DNA of 8,240 nt from contig JADHNV010000045.1 in NCBI GenBank assembly GCA_016779285.1, positions 1-8,240 of the forward strand, in the 5' to 3' direction. The translations under genes were made by a program, and so were the position numbers. This DNA comes from SAR86 cluster bacterium (GTDB lineage Bacteria; Pseudomonadota; Gammaproteobacteria; Magnimaribacterales; D2472). Positions within the stretch are counted from its first letter, which is position 1. The number at the start of each line of letters is the position of its first letter. Below are positions 1-6,430 of this stretch, piece by piece. Below the pieces are notes generated by a model. The model searched no databases, was not told where the DNA came from, and worked only from the letters and a program-made list of their open reading frames with translations.

Positions 1-803
1 TTGATTGCCAAGGCTTGATGAGCAGCCAGCTTATCCCTCGAGGTACCGATTGATAATGAGGAGTTTAAGCAGAAGGTTCCCATAGCTTCAAATTGCCTAA
101 CAACCGCCATTCCATACTTGGTTATGGAGGGCCCAATTCTAGGGATAATAACATCATAATGTGGGAGCACTTTCCCATCATAATGAACTTCAGGTTTGTC
201 TGATTCAATATTTAAGTAACACCTTTTTGTATTTAATATTTCACAATAATGGTCATTTTTTTCTGCTGCTTCAATAATTTTTAAGTTGGAGTAATTATTT
301 GGTTCTAGGCTCAAGATGCCAATTCTTAGCGATCTCCTGTGGCTAGTATTTTTGACTTTCTTGTATAAGTCATAGCTCAATTGACTTTGTATAAAACTTT
401 TATCAGCAGAAATTTGAAATCCATCAAGAGCATTTCTGCCAATGATCATTTTATATTTCATGTTTTCTCTATTGGTTAGAGTAATGGGAATTTTTTTCTT
501 AATTTCGCCAATAACTATTTCTGTTTCAATAACATATCTAAGTTCAGAAATCCCATTTGATGAGGTCACATTTCTTTGATCAATTATCTTTGCGGAACAG
601 AATACAGAAAACCTTTCATCTGTGTTAATTGGATTAATTCCAAATCTAACCATTTGATTATTTTTCTTACCAAAGGTTTGAATATTAAAAGCATGCAGTG
701 CAGATGTTTCAGCTCCTGTATCGGTTTTTGCTATTAAGGCGGGTAGATTAAGTTCTGGCAAACTAACCCATTCTTCCCAGCCAACAAAATTATTAGTCTT
801 CAT
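1..803 (-). CDS. rimK: RimB-like protease domain fused to RimK glutamate ligase (partial, 3' end missing)
   Basis: Translating leftward from the ATG at 803-801 gives 267 codons open to the window edge. Residues 1 to about 145 match the Zn_protease/RimB (DUF785) family: GWEEWVSLPEL at 8-18, the aspartic-protease-like motif DTGAETSALHA with Asp28, then SSNG (81-84), TLTNRENM (108-115) and IIGRNAL (120-126). After a linker, residues from about 158 match the RimK N-terminal region: LRIGILS, CYLNIE (195-200), LPHYDVIIPRIG (213-224), RQFEAMG (236-242) and RDKLAAHQ (256-263). RimK is an ATP-grasp ligase that adds glutamates to the C-terminus of ribosomal protein S6. RimB-type proteases are often its genomic neighbours and are thought to trim that tail (family knowledge). 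Here both are in one chain. The ATP-grasp catalytic core lies outside the window. Family members usually have Lys or Arg after DTGA; this one has Glu32. Confidence 0.88.
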   Translation of the reverse strand, partial: MKTNNFVGWEEWVSLPELNLPALIAKTDTGAETSALHAFNIQTFGKKNNQMVRFGINPINTDERFSVFCSAKIIDQRNVTSSNGISELRYVIETEIVIGEIKKKIPITLTNRENMKYKMIIGRNALDGFQISADKSFIQSQLSYDLYKKVKNTSHRRSLRIGILSLEPNNYSNLKIIEAAEKNDHYCEILNTKRCYLNIESDKPEVHYDGKVLPHYDVIIPRIGPSITKYGMAVVRQFEAMGTFCLNSSLSIGTSRDKLAAHQALAI

Positions 804-840
804 GCGAAATTTATATACCAAATTTTGATATTTACAACTT
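804..840 (-). promoter_or_regulatory. Candidate promoter of the RimB-RimK gene, abutting the start codon
   Basis: On the minus strand there is a -35-like TTGTAA (837-832), a 16-base spacer and a -10-like TATAAA (815-810). The -10 ends only six bases before the ATG at 803, so the predicted start of transcription falls on or next to the start codon. No Shine-Dalgarno sequence lies between. This would make a leaderless mRNA. The sequence is very AT-rich, so a chance match is possible. Confidence 0.35.
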
Positions 841-918
841 TTTATTAATAAATTAATTTTCTAAAATGACTCAATTTTTTCTTCAAGCTCATATCTTATG
901 TGTGAGCAAAATCATTTT

Positions 919-947
919 TTGGTAGTTTTTGGGTGTTTAAATAGATT
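919..947 (+). promoter_or_regulatory. Candidate promoter for alanine dehydrogenase gene
   Basis: TTGGTA (919-924) and TAGATT (942-947) are separated by 17 bases and would start transcription near 954. The -10 box lies inside the inverted repeat at 933-953. Alternative -10-like boxes nearer the gene (TATAAA at 977-982, TAGATT at 991-996) lack a convincing -35. Which one is used cannot be settled by reading. Confidence 0.3.
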
Positions 948-953
948 AAACAC
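933..953. repeat. Perfect 8-bp inverted repeat, possible operator upstream of ald
   Basis: Arms GTGTTTAA (933-940) and TTAAACAC (946-953) flank a 5-base centre, ATAGA. The element lies between the divergent rimB-rimK and ald genes and overlaps a possible ald -10 box. The dyad form suits a dimeric regulator. Lrp-type regulators commonly control alanine dehydrogenase genes in other bacteria, but this site is not a recognisable Lrp consensus, so the regulator is unassigned. A terminator role is unlikely because both flanking genes point away from it. Confidence 0.5.
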
Positions 954-1002
954 AGCCTTTCATTTTTTAAAAAAAATATAAAATCTGTGGTAGATTAGCG
1001 TC

Positions 1003-2088
1003 ATGAAAATTGGTGTCCCGGCAGAGGTAAAAAATAATGAAAACAGAGTTGGTTTAACCCCTGATTCTGTTCGAGCATTGGTTGATTCAGGCCATCAAGT
1101 TTTTATTCAATCTGATGCTGGTAAGGCCATAGGGTTTAGTGATGATCTTTATGAGTTATCCGGTGCAACAATTCTCCAAGCGCCCTCGGATATTTACAGC
1201 TCTTCTGAGCTAATTATTAAAGTTAAAGAGCCAATAGAGCAAGAGTTTGAATTTCTTAGAGAGGATTTAACATTATTTACCTATTTGCACCTAGCAGGTG
1301 ATCCCGTGAGCGCTAAAAAAATTTTAGACACAGGGGTAACTGGTATTGCCTATGAAACTGTGACTGCGGATGATCATTCGCTCCCTTTGTTGGCCCCAAT
1401 GAGTGCAATTGCAGGACAGTTAAGCATTTTGGTTGGAAGCTATCACCTCCTTAAGCCTAATCAAGGACGTGGTACCCTGATAAGTAATCTTGACCCAAGA
1501 GTAGTCACAGTAATAGGGGCCGGGGTTGCTGGAAGAGAGGCAATTGCCAAAGCTAGAGTAAATGGTGCCAATGTGAAGGTCATTGATCTAAGCCAATCCA
1601 AGCTTAATGAGTTAAAAATAGAGTTTGGCAATAAAGATATGGAATATGTCCTCTCAACACCCGAATCAATTAGAAAATATGCAGCTGAATCTGATTTAGT
1701 TATCGGCTCTGTCTACGTGGTTGGCAAAGAGGCACCCAAAGTGCTTTCGAAAGATGTACTGGCTGATATGACTGAAGGCAGCGTATTGGTTGATATATCA
1801 ATTGATCAAGGAGGTTGCTTTGAGACCAGCAAACCAACGACTCATGACAATCCAACTTTTGTTGAAAGTGGGGTCTTGCATTATTGTGTAACCAACATGC
1901 CTGGAGCAGTCCCTTTGACTGCAACCAATGCTCTCAATCAAGCAACCCTACCTTTTATTTTAGAGTTGGCAAATAAAGGAGTAAAAAATGCACTAAATGA
2001 AAACACTCACCTGATGAATGGTCTTAACATTCAACATGGAAGAATAATTCATCCGGCAATCAAAGAAGCTTTATCAAGGTTGGCTTAA
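1003..2088 (+). CDS. ald: Alanine dehydrogenase
   Basis: This enzyme interconverts L-alanine and pyruvate plus ammonia with NAD+/NADH in the cytoplasm, linking alanine catabolism to carbon and nitrogen metabolism. The 361 residues are close to the usual 370. The N-terminus shows the family pattern KIGVPAEVKNNENRVGLTP with substrate-binding Arg15. Catalytic and substrate residues Lys75 (IIKVKEP) and His96 (TYLHLAGD) fall at the standard family numbers. A Rossmann dinucleotide site GAGVAG spans 172-177, with Asp195 ending the next strand, as expected for NAD rather than NADP. Asp268 in DISIDQGG and the following CFETSKPTTH and NMPGAVP segments complete the signature. No clear Shine-Dalgarno sequence precedes the ATG. 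The gene is monocistronic, divergent from rimB-rimK, and its stop overlaps that of the convergent oxidoreductase. Confidence 0.96.
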   Translation: MKIGVPAEVKNNENRVGLTPDSVRALVDSGHQVFIQSDAGKAIGFSDDLYELSGATILQAPSDIYSSSELIIKVKEPIEQEFEFLREDLTLFTYLHLAGDPVSAKKILDTGVTGIAYETVTADDHSLPLLAPMSAIAGQLSILVGSYHLLKPNQGRGTLISNLDPRVVTVIGAGVAGREAIAKARVNGANVKVIDLSQSKLNELKIEFGNKDMEYVLSTPESIRKYAAESDLVIGSVYVVGKEAPKVLSKDVLADMTEGSVLVDISIDQGGCFETSKPTTHDNPTFVESGVLHYCVTNMPGAVPLTATNALNQATLPFILELANKGVKNALNENTHLMNGLNIQHGRIIHPAIKEALSRLA

Positions 2089-4217
2089 AGATTGAGCACA
2101 GCTTTTCTTGCCTCACCTATAGCACCATGTATGTAGCCAATTGATGCGCAGTCACCAATGTTTGTATGTGTAATATTCATTTGAGTTAGCATCTCTGAGA
2201 GGCTCAAGTTTTGATTTGCTCCTAGAGCAACAATGACTTGATCCATCCTCAAAGTTTTATCTTTCTTTTCATGGTGAATGAGAACCTCTTGACCACGGAT
2301 TTCTTTTATATCAACGTTGGTTAAAAGATCAACACCGTGCTCTTTTAATAAATGTACTACCCTTGAGCGTCTGACAATGCTTAAGTTAGGACCCAACGAG
2401 CCTGTTGGCTCTAAGACTTTTACTTTTCTGCCTCTTTCTACTAAAAACTCAGCTAACTCCAACCCAACCAAATCTCCACCAATAATAATAATATTATTTG
2501 AGAGAGGCATCCAAAGTTTGCTTAGAAATCTTAGCGCATCAATGTTTCTTATTAATTGTGAGGCCCTGCCAATTTTTAAAACTATTTGTTGAAAAAACGA
2601 CAGTTTATTTATTGCATTAATATTAGAGCCAAACAATAGACCTCTTAACTCCTCGCCATCAAATACATTTTTACTGTCTTTGCCTTTAATAAATGGTGCG
2701 TCTCTGTTTGCTCCGATGGCAACCATGACATGATCAGGATTAAAATTTTTAATATTATCCGGTGTGCCCAAGGTATTCATTTTTATTTGAACGCCAAGCT
2801 CAGAGAGAGAATTTCTTAAGTAATTGATTAGATGTCCATTTGGTTCATATGCTAAAGCTGCAACTCTAACAGTTCCGCCAATATCTTTATCTTTCTCCCA
2901 AATTTCAACATCATGACCTTGCATGGCAAGTAATCTTGCTGCCTCCATACCGCTTGGACCAGCTCCAATGACTAAGATTTTCTTTTGATCGGCTGTTGAG
3001 CAGATAATATTTTCATTCCGATGCTCATTTCCAAGCTGTGAATTCACGGCACACATCATGGGTTTGTTGATAAAAATTTGACTGACGCAAATGTAACAAT
3101 AAATACAAGGGCGGATTAGATGCTCTTGTCCTGAAATAATTTTGTTCGGTAATTCAGGGTCAGCCAATAACTTTCTTCCCATTGCAAAAAAATCAAATTC
3201 TTTATTTTTTAAGCCATTTTCTGCCACATCAATTTCAATTCGGCCGACTGCTATAACCGGTATGGTCAGCTCTCTTTTAGCCATCCTGACAAATTTTAGG
3301 AATCCACCTGGTTCATGGACTAGGGGCGCTTCAGTGAAAGCAATCCCTTTACTGGTATTTCCATAGGCGCTTACATCAATGGCATCAGCGCCAGCTTTTT
3401 GAGCTAAGGATGCTGTAATTAAAAAATCATCTGGCGTGATTCCATCATCGATACGATACTCATTCGCATCCAATCGAACCAGTATTGGAAAATCTGATAT
3501 TTGTTTTTTAATCTCAGAAATGATCTCCACAAGTAATTTTGCTCGTTTCTCAGGCGTCCCTCCATACTCATCTGTTCTCTTGTTTACAGCGGGAGAAAGG
3601 AAGCTTGAAATCAGATAACCATGACCTGCATGAATTTCAATCGCATCAAAATTTGCAGCTTTGGCTCGTTTTGCTGCTTCAACGAAGTGCTGTATCTCAT
3701 CTTGGATCTCAAGAACTGATAATTCATGATAGCGAGGCCCTTTGCCGTCAGGCCCACCTGCTTTGATAAAATTCATAATTTCATCTTGAGTTAGCAAACC
3801 AAACATATCGCTCGGATATGATTTTGGGATTGAGGGCACCGGGATGGATCTGCCCGCAATGACATCTTCTTGAGCAATCTTTCCGCTGTGATTAAGTTGA
3901 GCAGCTATTTTTGCTCCGTGCCGATGAATCCTCTCGGTAAGCAATTGGAGGGAGGGTATAAACTCATCTTTTGAAAAACCTATCATGTTTGGCATGGATG
4001 CTCCTGCAGGCCAACTAATGGCTGAAGTTTCCAAAATAATCAAGCCAACCCCGCCACGAGCTCTTGCTTCATAATACGCTGCAAGCTGTTCGGATGCATG
4101 GCCATCTTCTGAAGCAAAGTTTGAGCCCATGGCAGCCATCACCATCCTATTTTTTACCTCTAGGTTTCCTATGAAGGAAGGAGATGCTAATAGAGGATGT
4201 TTAATTTTTTGCTTCAT
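2085..4217 (-). CDS. FMN/4Fe-4S/FAD oxidoreductase, FadH/BaiCD/TMADH-like ene-reductase
   Basis: The 710-residue protein has the three-domain build of 2,4-dienoyl-CoA reductase (FadH), BaiCD/BaiH and trimethylamine dehydrogenase. Residues about 1-360 form an old-yellow-enzyme TIM barrel: KNRMVMAAMG (22-31), AAQLNHSGK (105-113), HAGHGYLISSFLSP (196-209, with likely catalytic Tyr201), DEYGG (216-220). A 4Fe-4S cluster motif follows: Cys371, Cys374, Cys377, Cys389 (CxxCxxC-x11-C), closer to TMADH than to the CxxCxxxC of E. coli FadH. An FAD-binding site GAGPSG lies at 418-423. A second nucleotide-binding site at 580-585 reads GGDLVG, with Asp replacing the second glycine of GxGxxG. The C-terminal GDC (688-690) closes the flavoprotein fold. 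Likely reaction: NAD(P)H-dependent reduction of a C=C conjugated to a carbonyl or CoA thioester; the substrate is unknown. It is divergent from the SnoaL-like gene. No Shine-Dalgarno sequence is evident. Confidence 0.88.
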   Translation of the reverse strand: MKQKIKHPLLASPSFIGNLEVKNRMVMAAMGSNFASEDGHASEQLAAYYEARARGGVGLIILETSAISWPAGASMPNMIGFSKDEFIPSLQLLTERIHRHGAKIAAQLNHSGKIAQEDVIAGRSIPVPSIPKSYPSDMFGLLTQDEIMNFIKAGGPDGKGPRYHELSVLEIQDEIQHFVEAAKRAKAANFDAIEIHAGHGYLISSFLSPAVNKRTDEYGGTPEKRAKLLVEIISEIKKQISDFPILVRLDANEYRIDDGITPDDFLITASLAQKAGADAIDVSAYGNTSKGIAFTEAPLVHEPGGFLKFVRMAKRELTIPVIAVGRIEIDVAENGLKNKEFDFFAMGRKLLADPELPNKIISGQEHLIRPCIYCYICVSQIFINKPMMCAVNSQLGNEHRNENIICSTADQKKILVIGAGPSGMEAARLLAMQGHDVEIWEKDKDIGGTVRVAALAYEPNGHLINYLRNSLSELGVQIKMNTLGTPDNIKNFNPDHVMVAIGANRDAPFIKGKDSKNVFDGEELRGLLFGSNINAINKLSFFQQIVLKIGRASQLIRNIDALRFLSKLWMPLSNNIIIIGGDLVGLELAEFLVERGRKVKVLEPTGSLGPNLSIVRRSRVVHLLKEHGVDLLTNVDIKEIRGQEVLIHHEKKDKTLRMDQVIVALGANQNLSLSEMLTQMNITHTNIGDCASIGYIHGAIGEARKAVLNL

Positions 4218-4248
4218 TTAGTTAATTTTCATTAGGAAAAATTTCATT
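4213..4248. repeat. Three TTCATT repeats at exact 15-bp spacing in the divergent control region
   Basis: TTCATT occurs at 4213-4218, 4228-4233 and 4243-4248, each 15 bases after the last. The first covers the start codon of the minus-strand oxidoreductase. The third is part of the octamer ATTTCATT (4241-4248), which recurs in the 6415-6616 region. They could be regulator binding sites, but the AT-rich background makes chance a real alternative. Confidence 0.4.
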
Positions 4249-4254
4249 TATATT
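4226..4254 (+). promoter_or_regulatory. Candidate promoter for the SnoaL-like gene
   Basis: TTTTCA (4226-4231) and TATATT (4249-4254) are spaced by 17 bases, predicting a transcript start near 4261 and a leader of about 24 bases. The octamer ATTTCATT (4241-4248) sits against the -10 box, where a bound protein could block polymerase. The only ribosome-binding candidate is a weak AGG at 4274-4276, eight bases before the ATG. I could not identify a clear oppositely directed promoter for the oxidoreductase in this 67-base gap. Confidence 0.4.
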
Positions 4255-4284
4255 AAAGGAAAGAACAAACTTTAGGTAATTAGT

Positions 4285-4836
4285 ATGAGTGATATAGATA
4301 CCAAAATTCAAGAAATCCTTGATAAAGAATCGATTAGAGATTTAGTGCATTTATATTGCCGAGCTGCTGATAGGCATGATCATGAGTTAATGCGTGAGCT
4401 TTATCACGAAGATGCTTATGATGACCATGGATCCTTTTTTAAAGGCAAGGCCATGGAATTTATTGATATGCTTCCGGAGATTCAAAAGTCTATGGGTATT
4501 TTGCATCATAATGTTACCACTCATAATATTAAGCTAATGGGGGAGAAAGCAGAGGGAGAGACTTATATTATTGCTTTTCATCAAGTCTTGGCTGATTCTG
4601 GAAATTTTGATGTGCTAATAGGTGGAAGATATTTTGATGAGTACCAGAAGCGTGAGGGTGTTTGGAAGTTTTCAAGCAGAGCAGTGGATGCTGACTGGGC
4701 TTATGTTAATGACCCAACAAAAGTAAACTTAAAACATCCAATGATTGAAGGTGCAAATATCGGAACATCAAATGCTGATGATCCATCATACAGATACCTC
4801 CATCAATTTCAGAGAGGAAAGAGGTCGTTAGATTAA
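4285..4836 (+). CDS. SnoaL-like / NTF2-fold protein, possible hydratase, isomerase or hydroxylase
   Basis: The 183-residue protein fits the SnoaL-like (PF13577-type) group of the NTF2 superfamily. An N-terminal helix (IQEILDKESIRDLVHLYCRA, about 8-27) leads into DRHDHELMRELYHEDAYDDHG (29-49), followed by HHNVTTH (74-80) and a strand-rich half with GGRYFDEYQK (113-122) and WKFSSRAVDADW (127-138). Asp29, His31/Asp32, His74, His75 and His80 could line the cavity as in scytalone dehydratase or ketosteroid isomerase relatives, although residue-by-residue equivalence is inferred. The C-terminal tail (about 143-183, with DDPSYRYLHQFQRG) extends past the minimal fold. No signal peptide is seen, so it is probably cytoplasmic. 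Members of this group often sit in polycyclic, steroid or aromatic catabolic clusters. The exact reaction cannot be assigned. Its 3' end overlaps tdk by nine bases. Confidence 0.8.
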   Translation: MSDIDTKIQEILDKESIRDLVHLYCRAADRHDHELMRELYHEDAYDDHGSFFKGKAMEFIDMLPEIQKSMGILHHNVTTHNIKLMGEKAEGETYIIAFHQVLADSGNFDVLIGGRYFDEYQKREGVWKFSSRAVDADWAYVNDPTKVNLKHPMIEGANIGTSNADDPSYRYLHQFQRGKRSLD

Positions 4837-5409
4837 TTGTGTTAGTTCTCTAAAATGCTTTCTACAAAATACTTTATAGGTGTCATTACCGCCGATTTTA
4901 ATTTGATCTCCGTCCTTAACTACTTTTCCTTCTTCATCCAAGCGAGCAACCATGATCGCCTTTCGACCACAATCACAGACTGTTTTTAATTCTATTAAAT
5001 TGTCTGCTAATGCAAGTAATTCCGAGCTACCATCAAACAACTTACCTTGAAAATCAGTTCTAATCCCATAGCACATGGCAGGAATATTTAACTCATCGCT
5101 TACCTGACAAATTTGCCTGACTTGAGCTTTTGAAAGAAACTGCACCTCATCAATTAAAATACAACTAACAGGTTTCTTAATGTTTTCTTGAGAAACGAAG
5201 TTAAAGAAATTGAAATCCGAGTCAACACAATGAGCCTTTGCAGTTAAGCCGATTCTAGAATGAATCTTTCCATCGCTGCTATCAGCATCGATTTTTGGCA
5301 GGAATAAGAGTGTCTCCATGCCTCTTTCATGATAGTTGTAGTTTGATTGGAGCAAAGCAGTTGACTTGCCTGCATTCATCGTGGAGTAAAAAAAATGTAC
5401 TTTAGCCAA
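4828..5409 (-). CDS. tdk: Thymidine kinase (type II), TTG start
   Basis: This enzyme phosphorylates thymidine to dTMP with ATP in nucleotide salvage. The 193-residue product resembles E. coli Tdk throughout: the P-loop STMNAGKST (9-17), YNYHERGM (24-31), the DE pair (87-88) with catalytic Glu88 in ILIDEVQFL, and CYGIRTDFQGKLF (113-125). A structural zinc site is formed by Cys145, Cys147, Cys182 and His185, the same positions as in E. coli. The start is TTG at 5409-5407: an in-frame stop (the Rieske gene's TGA) lies one codon upstream, no ATG is available, and the reading MAKVHFFYS aligns with E. coli MAQLYFYYS. No Shine-Dalgarno sequence is seen, so initiation probably depends on coupling to the Rieske gene. 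Its stop overlaps the convergent SnoaL-like gene. Confidence 0.95.
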   Translation of the reverse strand: MAKVHFFYSTMNAGKSTALLQSNYNYHERGMETLLFLPKIDADSSDGKIHSRIGLTAKAHCVDSDFNFFNFVSQENIKKPVSCILIDEVQFLSKAQVRQICQVSDELNIPAMCYGIRTDFQGKLFDGSSELLALADNLIELKTVCDCGRKAIMVARLDEEGKVVKDGDQIKIGGNDTYKVFCRKHFRELTQLI

Positions 5410-5412
5410 AGA

Positions 5413-6414
5413 TCAGTTTTGTCTAGGTTCTGAATAAAATTGACTCACCCACTTACGGAATTTATTGATGGGTCCATCGCCATCGCATAGGATTGGATCA
5501 GCGACATAACTTTTGTTATCCCAAATAGGCATGTCATCCAAAACTCCATTTGCTATCCCGTCAATGATTGCCATTCCTAGCTCATCTTCAATATCTTTTG
5601 AAACTCTCATTGACCATCTGAGAATTGAATGAGAATTATCCACCGGGCATGAAGCGTTAATCATAATAAATTCTCCACCACTTGGTGGCAGATTAACCAT
5701 TTTTAGACCCACTGTTCCAAGGCCCCATGACTCCCTAGTAAAAGTTGTTGTGAACATCCCATGATCTTTAACTTTATGTTCTTCTGAAACACTATCATTG
5801 CTTGGATCCATTAATGTTTCTGCAATTGTTTTTCTATATATTCCATCAGTAATTGCTTCTGTTTCAGGCAGGCTTGGCGATCCATGAACTTTAGGAAAAT
5901 GGGCTTGATCAACATCATTCTCGGCAATTTCCTGTAAAACAGTGTTGATATTATATTCATAATGATGCACTTTCCCCCACTTTTCATCGTCACCATTAAA
6001 GCCTTCTATCGCAGGAACTTCCCAGGCTGGCTCTTCCTTGTGTAGGTGATGCCATGCCCAAATAAATCCATTGACCTCAACCACAGGGTAATTAAAGATT
6101 TTAGTTTCCTTCGCTTTTGGGGGGAAATTTTTGGCATAAGGGATTTCTGCGCAGGTTCCATCAACATTCCATCTCCACGCGTGAAATGGGCATTCAATGG
6201 TTTCACCTTTCACACAACCACCTTCGCCCAAATGAGCTCCTAAGTGAGGGCAAAATGCATCCAATACAGTAGGTGTACCGTTTTCAGTTCTAAAGGCAAC
6301 CACCTCTTTTTCACAGAATTTCAGAGATAGAACCTCTCCAGTTTTTAATTCATGACTTCTTGTTATACAGAACCATCCGTTTGGCATTGGAAATGGAAAT
6401 TCTTGTTTTGGCAT
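5413..6414 (-). CDS. Rieske non-heme iron oxygenase (terminal oxygenase component)
   Basis: The 333-residue protein has an N-terminal Rieske [2Fe-2S] domain with ligands Cys55, His57, Cys75 and His78 (CPHLGAHLG and CPFHAW). The C-terminal catalytic domain has NDVDQAHFPKVHG (166-178), supplying iron ligands His172 and His177 and the electron-bridging Asp169. A third ligand is probably Asp293 or Asp294 in DDMPIWDNK. The ending CDGDGPINKFRKWVSQFY (310-327) is typical of the branch that includes 3-ketosteroid 9-alpha-hydroxylase (KshA) and cholesterol 7-desaturase (DAF-36/Neverland). The protein would use O2 and electrons from a reductase to hydroxylate or desaturate a cyclic, possibly terpenoid or steroid-like substrate. 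The substrate is inferred only at class level. No reductase or ferredoxin partner lies in the window. It is the first gene of a two-gene unit with tdk. Confidence 0.9.
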   Translation of the reverse strand: MPKQEFPFPMPNGWFCITRSHELKTGEVLSLKFCEKEVVAFRTENGTPTVLDAFCPHLGAHLGEGGCVKGETIECPFHAWRWNVDGTCAEIPYAKNFPPKAKETKIFNYPVVEVNGFIWAWHHLHKEEPAWEVPAIEGFNGDDEKWGKVHHYEYNINTVLQEIAENDVDQAHFPKVHGSPSLPETEAITDGIYRKTIAETLMDPSNDSVSEEHKVKDHGMFTTTFTRESWGLGTVGLKMVNLPPSGGEFIMINASCPVDNSHSILRWSMRVSKDIEDELGMAIIDGIANGVLDDMPIWDNKSYVADPILCDGDGPINKFRKWVSQFYSEPRQN

Positions 6415-6418
6415 TTTT

Positions 6419-6426
6419 GCTTCCTT
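6419..6426 (-). promoter_or_regulatory. Ribosome-binding site of the Rieske oxygenase gene
   Basis: On the minus strand AAGGAAGC precedes the ATG at 6414, with AGGA ending seven bases before it. The good match and spacing support this start for the Rieske gene. It contrasts with the absence of such a site before the downstream TTG of tdk. Confidence 0.75.
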
Positions 6427-6430
6427 GTTG

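Noticed and set aside
933..975. Inverted repeat followed by T- and A-rich sequence as a rho-independent terminator
   Set aside because: Both flanking genes are transcribed away from it, the stem is short and AT-rich, and the T-run does not follow it directly. An operator fits the position better.
1700..1924. Open frame opposite the ald gene
   Set aside because: It lies wholly inside a well-supported coding region, has no recognisable motif and no ribosome-binding site, and its composition reads as an antisense shadow of ald.
2317..3766. Several plus-strand open frames of 60-91 codons opposite the flavoprotein gene
   Set aside because: All are antisense to a clear 710-residue enzyme with conserved motifs throughout. 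None shows a domain or a start signal.
5413..6414. Firm naming of the Rieske protein as KshA (3-ketosteroid 9-alpha-hydroxylase)
   Set aside because: The C-terminal DxPIWxxK and DGDGPI motifs place it near that branch, but they are shared by other sterol and terpenoid enzymes, and no other steroid-ring cleavage genes are in view.
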